From positions 124,001-188,000 of the forward strand of contig CAKOHE010000043.1 of the NCBI GenBank assembly GCA_934047225.1: a stretch of 64,000 bases of DNA, in the 5' to 3' direction. Source of the DNA: Ypsolopha sequella (lineage: Eukaryota; Arthropoda; Insecta; Lepidoptera; Ypsolophidae). Below, piece by piece: positions 9,770 to 20,871 of the stretch (within the stretch, counting starts at the first letter, position 1; each line of letters opens with the position of its first letter). The translations under genes were made by a program, and so were the position numbers. The notes below the pieces were generated by a model. That model was not told the origin of the DNA, ran no database searches, and worked only from the letters and a program-made list of their open reading frames with translations.

Positions 9770-11697
9770 AATAGGCTATTTGACAAATTTCGGACGTAAT
9801 TTTAAATGATTATTTATAACATATTAAGCACACTTCTTTGATATTTCCGAGAAATTTTACTGTTTTATTAATAAAATAAATATTTAAGTTTACGTTTTAA
9901 AAATCGCTCCGAAAACGATGTTTCTGTAATGGCGCTGGTCACGTGACACGCGTGACGTCACACGCTAGTAAACAAGTTCACATAACCTCAACAAAACAGT
10001 GCACCTTAGTGAATTCTCATTACAAAATTTATCCAAAATTGACCGAAAAGTGCTTCACAGATCGAATTTAACACTCAGAAAACATAAAATGCAAACAACA
10101 ATCAGTCTAGTGCCGAGTTGTTCGAAACAAATTTTAATATTTAAGTAGAGATTAAACTAATTTAATCACGAGAATCTTGATTTTCTGTTGCACGAAACCA
10201 CCAATATAAATATTTAAGCAACCTTTATTTATTTAAATAAAAATCTGTCAAACTCATGATTATCTTCGACTTTATGTTGTTCGAACGCAATTTTACCTCC
10301 GTTAGCGTCCAAATTGACACTTGATTAAATTAAAATTTAAGTGGCAACGATCCTGTACTTATCCCGCTAAATGGGAAGATGGCTGACCATGTTACAGCTG
10401 ATTTTGAAGAAAGTTTAACATTTATAGCGGTAGGTGGCGTGGCGTGCTCTTTGCATTGCTGTACAATTTTGCTGCAAGCAATTTACCTTGCAATTGCTTG
10501 TATCTTGTAAACCAGATAGAAATTCGTAAAAAGAAAAGAAAGAACGTGGTTGCAGAAGGAGATGTATTCAATCGTGAGAACATAAAAGTATTTCAAGTTT
10601 GGTGTAAGATTAATGTCGCTGGGTGTAACTAAAAACAATTTCAAAGATCGTGAATGCACCATTATTTATTTCTGGCTCCAAATGGAGAGCCCACCAAGGC
10701 TTTACTAGGTTTTGACCAGTATTCTCAGAATCTCTACTCTTCTCTCCAGTTAAGTGGCGACTATCTAGGTACGAACAGGAATTTATGGAACGGTTTAGGT
10801 TCTCAAAAGCTGCTGCTCAAAATATATTATCGAAGATAGAACATAACCTTTCTCCTTCAACTGAAAGGTCAAGATCAATCGACGCAAAGACCCAGCTTTT
10901 ATTTACGGAGGTTCTATGCAACAGGCACATTTCAGCAGTTGTTGGGTGACACAATACAAGCCGACAAATCAACTGTTTGTACAATAATTCAAAAGGTATT
11001 TTTTTGGACTTGCCATGGTTCCCGGAAACCTTTTATTAAACCACTTTGCAGAAGTAAAATGCGAACCTAAGGTTATTCAATTTCAATTTTGTTGTTTGAC
11101 ATGACAGTCAGTTATAGGGAGCACGTATGTTCTATATCGGTGACAAATTTGCGAACTATTAATAAATTAGCTTCTAACTTCAATGACATAAAAGTCATTT
11201 TACTATGATTAACATTCAGTGGCGCCACATCTAAATACAAATAATGCGGTTTATAAAAAGATTTGAAAGAGTGTTGAACATTTTTATTCTGTGTTCAGAT
11301 TAATTTTATTTTTATATCAGGAAACACTTAATTATCACTTAGTGGAAAGTAAAATCATTTCGAACAACAGCTTCAAATTTAATCACGAGATTATGTAATC
11401 TTGAGATTAGATCCCAGTTAGCTAACGGAAAATTAGCGTCGTTTTCGTGCAACTCAGCGTAGGAATCCATGTTTACTTGCATGTGACGTCACCATGAGTT
11501 GCCACCAATCACAGAGCGTTCGCGGCACATTGCCGTCACAGATAAGATATTTTAAAATATTATATTTTATTTCGCGTAATTTGCAAAAAATATGCGTAAT
11601 TTAGTTTAAATAACGTGAAATATGTCTTTTTTAGGCTATTATCTGATAGGATGACCACAATTTGTAATGTATTTTCAATGTTGTCAAATAGCCTATT
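9770..11697. mobile_element. PIF/Harbinger-type transposon inserted in the retroelement
   Basis: AATAGGCTATTTGACAA at 9770-9786 is repeated as its exact reverse complement at 11681-11697 (17-bp TIRs). The interior carries a decayed Harbinger-type transposase N-terminal region on the plus strand (10744-10996). Retroelement coding sequence resumes on both sides. A 3-bp TTA/TAA duplication, usual for the superfamily, is not clean here, so the exact ends may be off by a few bases or the duplication has decayed. Confidence 0.75.
10744..10996 (+). pseudogene. Decayed HARBI1-like transposase, N-terminal exon
   Basis: One frame reads YEQEFMERFRFSKAAAQNIL and continues IEHNLSPSTERSRSIDAKTQ; after a one-base shift the next frame reads RFYATGTFQQLLGDTIQADK then STVCTIIQKV. 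This order (F-R-x-S/T-K...I...L.P.T.R....; RFYATG.FQ..; GD....KSTV..II..V) is the conserved N-terminal part of PIF/Harbinger and HARBI1 nucleases. A donor-like AAAAG/GTATTT follows. The catalytic DDE part is not present downstream, so the copy is non-functional. Confidence 0.8.
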
Positions 11698-12785
11698 AAG
11701 TTCAATACCGATTGATTTAAAATTATGAATTATATTTTCGACATCATTAAGGACAGAGCACGCTTCGCCTCCTAGAGTTCCGTCGTCCAAATACCATACA
11801 TTAAAATAAAATTGGAATTTAGACTTGAAATAAAAGGGTGAATAGCAAGACTGAAAATGGCCAGTCCTAGTGGGTCACCTTGCTGACACCCAACCGCAGA
11901 ATGTTAAAAGGTGTTTTCTATATATTAGTTTTGTTGGCGAACTGTAACATTGCCACAGGTAATGATATATCCGTGGAATGTTTACTTTAGTTTGTGTCAG
12001 CAAGGCCCTGTCGAGTGAGTTGAACGCATTCCTCACATCCGCCACGTTCTAGGAAGGTGCGGGCCGCGTACATCGCCACCTCACAGCCTCCCCTCGTGCC
12101 AAAGCCTAGTTGAACGGGTTGAAATTTACTTGAAAGGTCTGGTAGGATATGTTTGCAGCAGATCTTTGAGACCACGCGGTGGATGGTGTTACCTACTGTG
12201 ATCGGCCTGATGTCTCCATCTTTTTTAATTAAAGCACATTAATTTGCTCCATAAAGAATATCAAGTATGTCTGCGAACACCTTACCGGACAGCATTAGAT
12301 TCACAAGGCGCGTCAAATCCTCCAAGAGGGCTCAACCAGCATCACCTGTGGTTCCACAAATGAGATTATTGAAGTGTTGTGCGGTACGTTTGTCCATCAA
12401 TTCCGGTGGCCGATCCGTTCCTAAAGGATGCGATCGCACACTGCACCTCCTCTGCTGTCGATGTCGCCTCGGGTGTGTGCCCAGAGGCATCAGGTGGATT
12501 TGGCAGTTGAAGAGAAGCCGATGGAGGTGGATGCTTTGACTCCAGTGCGGAAAATGTTTCCGGCGTGTCTGGGGCGACGGCGTCACTGGAAAAAAGGGGC
12601 TGGGCGGCTCCTTTGACATCTCCATCGCTCATTTTTGACTCGACTCTTTGCGTTAAATTGTAAGTAGGAAATCTTTTATTTTTCGAATTAATTTGTGTAA
12701 ATGATAAATCAGTAGAATCCTTACAGTTATCTTTGATATTTTGAGTCAGCGAGCCGCACCTTTCTCTGCCTCTTCGAACGTGCAA
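11698..12785 (-). pseudogene. Reverse transcriptase half of the endonuclease-bearing retroelement
   Basis: Reading down the minus strand: a linker with MSDGDVKGAAQPLFSSDAVA and GSATGIDGQTYR (12785-12366), then VQLGFGTRGGCEVAMYAART (12175-11987), then GCQQGDPLGLAIF (about 11890), then WYLDDGTLGG (about 11790), the xxDD catalytic motif, and the IGIELN segment cut at the Harbinger insertion. Several frameshifts and stops separate the pieces. Together with 8378-9769 this is one element of about 2.5 kb coding length. Upstream at 13211-13254 on the same strand lies a hammerhead-like motif. Confidence 0.82.
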
Positions 12786-12819
12786 TGTGCGGTATGAGAA
12801 AGTCAGAATTTCTTCCGAG

Positions 12820-13079
12820 CAGTGGCGTGCACAGAACTTTTTTTCGGAAAAGCAATCAGAAGGTCAAGTACGACAATAAAAAAAATATGAAAAAATTTAA
12901 ATAACACTTTAAAAAAAAAGTTTGTATGAAAATGGTCACTCTAGAAAAGGCAGTGCCTACCCTGGCGTCATACAAACTTTTTTTTTTCAAAGTGTCATTA
13001 AAAAAAAATTATATTTTTTTTATTGTTGTACTTGACCTTCTGATTGCTTTTCCGGAAAAAAGTTCTGTGCACGCCACTG
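12820..13079. mobile_element. hAT-type palindromic MITE with 8-bp target duplication
   Basis: Ends CAGTGGCGTGCACAGAAC and its complement GTTCTGTGCACGCCACTG. The arms pair along about 100 bp (12820-12925 with 12975-13079). The flanks carry the same 8 bases, CTTCCGAG, at 12812-12819 and 13080-13087. An 8-bp duplication and CAG-type ends are hAT hallmarks. No coding capacity; the plus-strand ORF across its right arm is spurious. Confidence 0.88.
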
Positions 13080-13210
13080 CTTCCGAGCTTAGTTTGTCAT
13101 TTTCATTTAAAACTTTTTGATCAATATATATTTGTCTCTTTTTTATGAGATTTTTAATGTAGTTTTGGTTGATTAAAAATTAATAAAAAAAGGTAAAAAT
13201 AATAATTTAA

Positions 13211-13254
13211 CTCAAGATATATTTCGGGCCCCACTGGGCCCGGCATCAGTTGAG
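13211..13254 (-). ncRNA. Hammerhead-ribozyme-like motif 2
   Basis: On the minus strand: stem I CTCAA (13254-13250), CTGATG (13249-13244), two C bases, stem II GGGCCC/GGGCCC with loop AGTG, GAAA, the same ATATAT stem III, C, then stem I TTGAG (13215-13211). Stem I differs from motif 1 (CTTGA/TCAAG) yet stays fully paired, which is covariation. The core A after CTGATG is C here, and the extra-base spacing matches motif 1, so activity may be lost or altered. It lies just upstream of the retroelement coding sequence on the same strand. Confidence 0.5.
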
Positions 13255-13270
13255 ATTCTGACAATTAATT

Positions 13271-13727
13271 AAATATGACATATATAAGTTATTTACAAAA
13301 AAGAAAAAAGTAAAAAAGGTTTATTTACAATTTGTCTAAATTTAATTTTCATTCATTCATTCATTCGATCATTCATTCATTCATTCATTCATTCATTATA
13401 ATTTATTTAAAGAAATTATTACTAGACAGTGGTACCACCCAGCAGCCGCGATAGGTATGTGTATTGCGTTGATTCCTGCGGCTGCTAGATGGCGCCACCG
13501 TTGCCATACCTTGGTCTGGGTTTCTCGTGTAATATGTCGGAGTCGTCAGTGTCAATGTTGTCGCTTAAGTCCAGGTGGTACCACTGTCTAGTAATAATTT
13601 CTTTAAATAAATTATAATGAATGAACGAATGAATTTGAATGAAAATTAAATTTAGACAAATTGTAAATAAACCTTTTTTACTTTTTTCTTTTTTGTAACT
13701 AACTTATATATGTCATATTTTATTTAA
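13271..13727. repeat. Inverted repeat with about 160-bp arms and ATTC microsatellite
   Basis: Left arm (13271-13439) from AAATATGACATATATAAGTT to TACTAGACAGTGGTACCACC pairs with 13568-13727. A CATT/ATTC run in the left arm (about 13349-13396) is much shorter in the right arm. The spacer (about 13440-13567) is GC-richer and unrelated. Looks like a foldback element or two head-to-head repeat copies; it adjoins the hammerhead-like motif. Confidence 0.75.
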
Positions 13728-14163
13728 AACGAAATACAAGTAAAAAGTGTTTTTTTTTTTTCAAAAGTGGCAGCACTTTCGCACACTGTAACACCTTAAG
13801 TACAACTTAATAATAAATTTAGTTTTGTTATGATTCTGTGTTATTGTTTAAGTTTGTTTGTTAGTTAAGTCTTGCTAGTAGTGTCTGTTTAGATTAAACT
13901 GCTTTAATGTGATAATAATATGATTCACATAAGACTGAAAACATTACATAAGATACATTACTAAAATTATTTTACTGGTACCTACTTACCGTAATTATTG
14001 TTATTTTTGTTTGTCTTGAGTATCAGAAGTACGTTTTATGTTTACGAGATATTTTATAAAAACAGTATAAATAGGGATGATGGTATTTCTTTGAGCATAG
14101 GTTCCTATGCCTTCTTTTTAAATATAATATAATTCATTCCATCTTGATCTATAACGTTTGATA

Positions 14164-14428
14164 TACAACGTGTAACAGAAAGGTGTAACCATATTTGAAG
14201 AGCTTATTCAGTCAATGGTATAGAACAACTTTTACTATGGAACAAACACTGTATCTCGAAAAAAAAATAACTGTTTCATAGAAAAATGCAATGCCGCTCG
14301 GCTGAAATGTATGGAAGGACAGATTTTTTTTTTGAGATTTCGGGGTTGGCTTCATAGTAAAAGTTGTTCTATACCATTGACTGAATAAGCTCTTCAGATA
14401 TGGTTACACCTTTCTGTAACACCTTGTA
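14164..14428. mobile_element. MITE family A, copy 1
   Basis: Ends TATACAACGTGTAACAGAAA and its complement, with about 75-bp arms including GAAGAGCTTATTCAGTCAAT, GGTATAGAACAACTTTTACT. Flanked by TA. A second copy at 60007-60274 is in the opposite orientation. TA target and palindromic form suggest a Tc1/mariner-related MITE. Confidence 0.85.
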
Positions 14429-14445
14429 TAAAGCATGTATAAAGC

Positions 14446-14672
14446 AGGTCATTTACTATGAAATTGCCGTTTTCTAGGGAAAATATAAAGAAAACTCAAT
14501 TTTCAGTACAAAAATCTTTGCATTTTTTTAGGAATGACAAATTAAAAAAAAAATTATGCTAGAAACAACATTAAGCTAACAGTGACTTTAATTGAAATTT
14601 ATAAAAGTGTCAGCTGTAAAAAAATGTACGAACCTTATCATGGAAATGGATGACATTTAGGACGAACTGTCT
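14446..14672. mobile_element. MITE family D, truncated copy
   Basis: Begins AGGTCATTTACTATGAAATT and matches the reverse complement of the right half of the complete copy at 44497-44914, including TTTTTTAGGAATGACAAAT and ATTTAGGACGAACTG. The other half is missing where BEL gag sequence begins. Confidence 0.75.
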
Positions 14673-16090
14673 TTGAAGATTTGATCCCAATACCTAACAT
14701 TTGGCTCAAGATTGGTCAAGGCAGCAAGTTCTTGTTTGACATTCGACACAAATTCCCTCAAATTGCTTGCTGTTGATTTTGACAAAGGTTTGAGATCCAA
14801 TATTGTGCTAATGTGATCATTAATTATTTTTCAATGCAAGTGCTCGTAAAGGCCCACTTTTTATGCATCAAAACCGAACAGAAAGTCGATTATTTTGCCC
14901 TAGGGCTTTATTATTTTTTTATTTATTTACAATGGTTGGCTAACCTGCAGCCTTTCCTGTGGACCATAGATGTTATACTTTTTTTTCCACTGTTTAACGG
15001 CTCTGGGTACAGTCCTTTTGAGCCAATTATAATTTAAAGTTCACAAGATTATATTTGTTTTAATTTCCTCACACTATGCATTGAAAAACGTAGTATGATA
15101 CACGGGCGTAAAAGCAATAAATTACTCGGTTACGTTTAAAACACTCGCTACGCTCGTGTTTTAAAACGTCCTCGTAATTAATTCCTTTGCGCCCTTGTAG
15201 CATAAACTACTATTTCAATGCATGTGCTAGTAAAGGCCCACTTTTTATGCATCAAAACCGAACAAAAAGTCGATTATTTTGCCCTAGGGCTTTATTATTA
15301 TTATTTTTTTAATTTGTTTGCAATGGTTGGCTAACCTGCAGCCTTTCCTGTGTACCATAGATGTTATACTTCTTTTTCCACTGTTTAACGGCTCTGGATA
15401 CAATCCTTTTGAGCCAATCATAATTTAAAGTTCACAAGATTATATCTGTTTTCATTTCCTCACACTATGCATTTAAAAACGTAGTATGATACACGGGCGT
15501 AAAAGCAATAAATTACTCGGTTACGTTTAAAACACTCGCTACGCTCGTGTTTTAAATCGTCCTCGTAATTTATTCCTTTGCGCCCTTGTAGCATAAACTA
15601 CTATTAAACTGGTTATTATAACGGTCATTGAGTAGACCAAGTGCCTTTTTGTAGCTTTCGTGCGTAAAAGGCAGGTTTTGAACTAAACGCATGGGTTCAT
15701 CCCTGATATAGGCACGCAAGTTATATAATTGTTGCACATAATCAATATTTTATGACCGAGTTAAATAAATTTATGAATGGAATATATTCTGTGAACTTAC
15801 CACTGAATATAGGTATATTTATTGGTGGTAACCTAAGTTTGGAAATTGGAGGGGATGCCGTGTTGGGTCTTGGATCGGGAATATCGGCTTCACGTCGTTT
15901 TATTTCCAAATTGAGCGTAGACATTGTATTTTTCATACTGTGAAAACAATTCTGCAGTGCGTGTTCTTTTTAATTTCAAGGCTTCTAACAATGAAGCAGA
16001 AACATCGCCACTGTTTGTAACAAAGTTGTTTAATCTGGTAATATTACCTTTCATATAACCGCGTGCCGCGACCAACTCGCTTAGCTCCAT
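14673..16090 (-). pseudogene. BEL/Pao retrotransposon gag remnant, split by a repeat dimer
   Basis: Begins with ATG at 16090 (MELSELVAARGYMKGNITRL), then LRLPPINIPIFSGKFTEYIP (about 15830), then LRAYIRDEPMRLVQNLPFTH (about 15700), and after the insertion at 14827-15603 continues with DLKPLSKSTASNLREFVSNV (about 14790-14730). This order, with the LPxIxIPxFSGxxxEY motif, is the DUF1759-type capsid region of BEL/Pao elements. Two frameshifts (near 15930 and 15745) plus the insertion make it non-functional. Protease and polymerase are absent. Confidence 0.8.
14827..15603. mobile_element. Tandem dimer of a 385-bp repeat inserted in BEL gag
   Basis: Two head-to-tail units, each from TTTCAATGCAAGTGCTCGTA or a close variant to TTGTAGCATAAACTACTA, share over 90 percent by eye. 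Markers: ACCGAACAGAAAGTCGATTA, TTTTGCCCTAGGGCTTTATT, AACACTCGCTACGCTCGTG. The gag frame resumes on each side, and the flanks share ATTA, so a 3-4 bp duplication is likely. The same family forms the palindrome at 41023-42082. No coding capacity; superfamily unknown. Confidence 0.75.
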
Positions 16091-16370
16091 TTTACAAATG
16101 CACTAATTGCGCTTATAACGAACAACAATATAACTTTTCGTTGATAAAGACTTATTGGCGTTATTATTCTAAGCTTGTTTGCAATTACAATACCACTTAT
16201 TCCAAAACTATGAAAAAACTGTCAAGACATGTTTTTTTTTACTTTGACACAACTTAGATCATAGATAAGACTACCTAAATCATAAGTCCAAGATACAAGT
16301 CTATGACCTAAATTATATAAAATGTCAGTCTGACTGAACTGAAGCTTCCAAGGGAAAAATTACAAGTTTT

Positions 16371-16835
16371 ATGCTCTGTGGTGAGTTTTATGCCGACACT
16401 GAACGCCGACAGATACCTTTTTCGGCGACACGATTTGACGATGTTGAGTTGAATGCAGACACCGTATGCCGACAACGCCGTTCGCCGACAGGAATGTTTC
16501 TAGGCTACTCGCCGCCGTTGTACCTGGTTTGCCGACTCTTTTCGCCGAAACGCCGTCACTTATCTATATTGAAATCATGAAAAGTTGTCTGATCAACGTT
16601 CCAGGAGTAGGCTTCCACTTCGGTATCCTGGCTGATGTAGAATTGCAGTCAAGATGCTCGTATAGACGGAATGAAAAGGGGTTTGGCCGACTCTTTTTGC
16701 TAAAACGCTGTCACCTTTCTATATTAAAATCGTGAAAAGTTGTCTGATCAACGTTCCAGGAGTAGGCTTCCACTGCGGTATCCTGGCTGATGTAGAATTG
16801 CAGTCAAGATGCACGTATATGGAATGAAAAAGGTT
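16371..16835. repeat. GCCGAC-rich tract followed by a 155-bp tandem duplication
   Basis: From 16390 to 16560 the words GCCGAC and TTCGCCGA recur many times. Then GTCACTTATCTATATTGAAA to AATTGCAGTCAAGATGC occurs twice, offset 155 bases (AAAGTTGTCTGATCAACG at 16581 and 16736). The ORFs across it are by-products of the repeat. Confidence 0.75.
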
Positions 16836-17119
16836 CAGGGGCTTGCGAGCTCGAAAATAAAATGTCGGACAAAAGTCGGACGTGTAAAACGCGTTGGTAC
16901 AAACTTGCAGATCTTCTTTATTGCTATCGTTGGATGCTTCTCTTCTCAAAGGACCATGAAGGAATGTTTACCATAGGGCTGACTAAAACTTGCACGTTTA
17001 ATTAATTTTAAATATTTTTATAAGATTTTTAGGTACATTAGCACAAAAGGTATTTTTAAGGGAGATAGAGTTGCCAGATACAATACATAAATTCTACGTT
17101 TAATGTTGGTGTTGCCAAC

Positions 17120-17339
17120 ATGATTATGTAAATTAGATCACTACGGAGTGAGGGGCAAATCTTTGGCGTTAATGAAGTCGTATCTTAGTGATCGTATTCA
17201 AAAGGTAGACATCAATGGGGTAAAATAATGTGAAGCATTAGTTAAAATGGGTGTCCCGCAGGGTTCCATATTGGGGCCCTTGCTGTTTTTAATTTACATA
17301 AATGACCTTCCCTATTTAATTAAAGAGGTAGTACTATTC
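17120..17339 (+). pseudogene. Older CR1-type element, 5' piece of reverse transcriptase
   Basis: Plus-strand fragment reading KLDHYGVR...SYLSDRIQKVDINGVK, a stop, then [20 protein letters not shown], the motif preceding the catalytic FADD box. It ends in GAGGTAGTACTATTC; coding continues in frame with GCAGACGAA after 23438. It is therefore the left part of one plus-strand copy interrupted by the minus-strand CR1 element (17340-23432). The copy is 5'-truncated near 17120. Confidence 0.85.
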
Positions 17340-17984
17340 AAATTCAAATTCAAATAGTTTATTTTGCAAAGCAGGTATAGATATATACACTTTTTACACG
17401 TCAAATTTAATCTAATAAAGAAAATATATGTAATAGAATAATAAATGTACATGAACTAAATTAAAGGTTTATTTAATTTATGTAGCAATATATTTACGAT
17501 TAAAATGATAGGTAAAATATATATTATACAAGGTAAAATCCAATCAGCCGCCCGAACCCATACCGGAGACCCGGCCAGGGACCAGGAACAAGGTTCAATG
17601 ATCACCAACCGAGCCCCCAGCACGAATCCAGGCGGCCGACCAAATCCCATCCTATATACTACATACTAATAGGTTACATATATAAATACATGCCTACCTC
17701 CGCCCATTCGATTAGTCTTGCTAAGAAGAAGGGCAAGAAACTTAGCAAGATCATGTCTTTTTTTCAACATAAAACTTATACTATACAATATATGACTTAT
17801 ATCTACTTTAACCAAGGGATAAGAAAATACAAGACAGTAGGAATTCAGGTTAATGAAAAAAAGAAAAACATATATATCTTTGTCTACCTGTCTCATATAG
17901 TCCTTTTCCTTTTACAGTCTGTAGTCAATTAATGTTTACACCTTAGAGGAATCATAAGTTAAGAAATTATACTATTTAATTAAA

Positions 17985-20860
17985 TTATAACTTACTACGA
18001 GTATCATTATCACTGTAACACCATGCTTCACCATCATCCAAATATTCATTTATTTTATAATATGCCTTTTTCAATAGGCCCTGCTTAATATACAGTTTAA
18101 ACTTATTCTCTGACAAAGTAAGGACCTCCTTTGGAAGTTTATTGTAAAATCTTATACCATGTCCTACAAAAGAGGTACTCACCTTAGCGAGTCTGATTTT
18201 TGGAAAAGCCAGTTTATGCTTATTTCTGGTCTCCTTACAATTTTGCTTACCAAGCCTTGGGAAAGACTCAACATTTTTTCTGACATATCTAAGGACTTGG
18301 TAAATATATTCACAAGGAACCGTTAATATATTAATTTCTTTGAACTTTTGTCTTAATGAATCCCGGTGCTTCATATTATAAATAGCCCGAATTGCTCTCT
18401 TCTGCAAAACAAAGACTGCGTCTGTATCCGCGGCTCTACCCCATTACAGCATGCCGTATGACATAATGCTGTGAAAGTAACTAAAATAGACTAGTCTAGC
18501 AGTATCTACATCAGTAATTTGTCTTATGCGTCTAACAGCGTATGCGGCCGAACTAAGTCTACCACATAGGGCTTCTATGTGGGGACCCCACTGAAGACGA
18601 GAGTCTACCGTAATGCCTAAAAACTTTGTTTCGTTAACTAACTCCAGCTTGGACCCCTGCAAAAGCAAATTACCATCCACTTGAATTACATTTGGTAACG
18701 TAAATTTTATACACTTTGTCTTTTTTGCGTTTAAAACTAAATTATTTACAGTAAACCAATCAAGCACCAGTGATAAAGTTGTATTCGCGCCGTCAAGGAT
18801 ATCTTTACGTCTATTAACTTTAAAAATAAGTGACGTGTCGTCTGCGAATAATACTATCTTCGTTAAGTCTTTAACTAAATATGGAAGGTCATTTATGTAA
18901 ATTAAAAACAGCAAGGGCCCTAATATGGAATCCTGCGGGACACCCATTTTAACTAATGCTCCACTTGATTTTACCCCGTTAATGTCTACCTTTTGAATAC
19001 GATCACTAAGATATGACTTCAATAACGCCAAAGATTTGCTCCTCACTCCGTAGTGATCCAATTTACATAAGAGTGTTTCATGATTAACGCAATCAAAGGC
19101 TTTCGAGAGGTCACAAAATACACCAAATGCATCTTGCTTTTCTTCCCAAGCATCAAAAATGTGCTTAACTAAAGCAACTCCTGCATCTGTGGTTGACATC
19201 CCTCTAGTGAATCCATATTGTTCACAGTGAAGTAACTTATTTAAATTAAAATGAAATAACAATTGATTAAAAACTATTTTTTCAAAAACCTTACTCAATA
19301 CCGGTAAAACTGACACAGGTCTATAGTTTGAAGGGTCCCGTGGTCGCCTGATTTAAAAAGGGGGATCAATTTACTAAACTTCATTAAGTCAGGAAAGATA
19401 CCATCATCTACACATTTATTAAAAATTAATGCCAAATAAGGAGCTATTAAATCAATAACAGAACTTATAACTTTCACAGATAGGCCCCATAAGTCCTCGG
19501 TTTTTTTCAAGTTAAGCGATTTAAATGCTTTAATTACAGTTAATGAATTAATATGTTTAAAAGCAAATACAGAAAGACACTGAGGCACGTGATCTATTAA
19601 AAGATCCTGCGCAAGCCCAGGGCTTGAATTTAAATCTTTAGTTGTTAAGGAAGGAATTTCAGTAAAGAATTGTTCAAAGGCATTCGCAACTTCTTTATCT
19701 CCTGTAACGACTTCATTGTTAATACTTAACTTAAGTTCGTTATCTCGTTTCTTACTTTTCCCAGTTTCAGTATTTATAATGTTCCATACTGTTTTTACTT
19801 TGTTATCGGACCTTTTAAGTTTTTTATTCAAGTAGATACTTTTTGCTTTTAAACACACCAATTTAAAGACGCGTGAGTAATTTTTCACGAATTCAGTAAA
19901 TTTAACATTATTATTGTAGGACTTTATGTCGTATAATTCGTATAAATGATTTCTGCTTTTATAAATACCTGGTGTCGCCCAGTCACTGAAGGTGATTTTA
20001 CTTTTGTTAGAAAGTTTTTGCATCTTAAACGTATTTTCGAACTCTTTAGAGACTATGTTGAAAAGGTCTGTAAAGAGAGCGTTTGGATCGTCTTGGAGAA
20101 GATTAAAATGTGCTAATTTAACTTCTAGATTTGCTTTGAAACAATCTACTTTGACAGTTGTAATAGGTCTGCAAAAGACTTCTTTGGGCAGTTGTTTTAC
20201 GCTTTGTTTAATGGTTATAGTTTGGCCACTGTGATCGGACTGCAAGCGGTTGATTACTTTATTGTCTGAATACTCACAATCACAGAATATATTGTCGAGG
20301 CATGACGCAGTATCCCGAGTAATTCGAGTAGGTTCTAAGAACACATTAGACAAATTAAATGATTTGAATAAATGTAATAATTTTGAGCGCATAATCGATT
20401 TTTCTAGTAAATCTACGTTAAAATCTCCACATATAATAACTTTTTTCTTTGTATCAAATAATAATTTTTAAACCTCTTCCATTGCTTTTTCAAAAATGTT
20501 GTAATCTTGTCCTGAGGGTCGGTAAACACAGAGAATAATATATGTACTCATTTCTATGCAAGCTAATTCTAGTTGATGTTCTACAGAAAGTTTTACAATG
20601 TCTTTTCTTTCCTTTGCTTTTATACTATTTTTTACAAGAATCATGGAGCCACCTTTTTGTATTTTTAATCTATTGTAGCAACTAAGAACACTAAAATTAT
20701 TAACATTAAAATGCATATTATGTTCATGTAGATGATGTTCGGTTACACACAAAATATCTGTTTTTGATTCCTCTAAGAACAACTCGATTGAAAGTATTTT
20801 GCTGAGAAAGCCGCCTTGTATGTTTTGATGTACCAGCTTTAATACAGGCGGCTTTCCCAT
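17985..20860 (-). pseudogene. CR1-type ORF2: APE endonuclease and reverse transcriptase, disabled
   Basis: First ATG is at 20860 (MGKPPVLKLVHQNIQGGF), 12 bases after the ORF1 stop. Endonuclease motifs in order: HQNIQGG, CVTEHHL, YRPSG, GDFNVDLL, SDHSGQT. Reverse transcriptase motifs: [31 protein letters not shown] (Gly to Asp change after GVPQ), VLFADDTSLIF (catalytic FADD intact). C-terminal LQKRAIRAIYNMKHR follows. Three lesions: in-frame TAA at 20468-20470, a one-base frameshift near 19340, and in-frame TAA at 18444-18446, where the related plus copy has TTA. About 960 codons overall. A few lesions in a long frame imply a fairly young copy. Confidence 0.9.
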
Positions 20861-20871
20861 TTTCTTCAATT

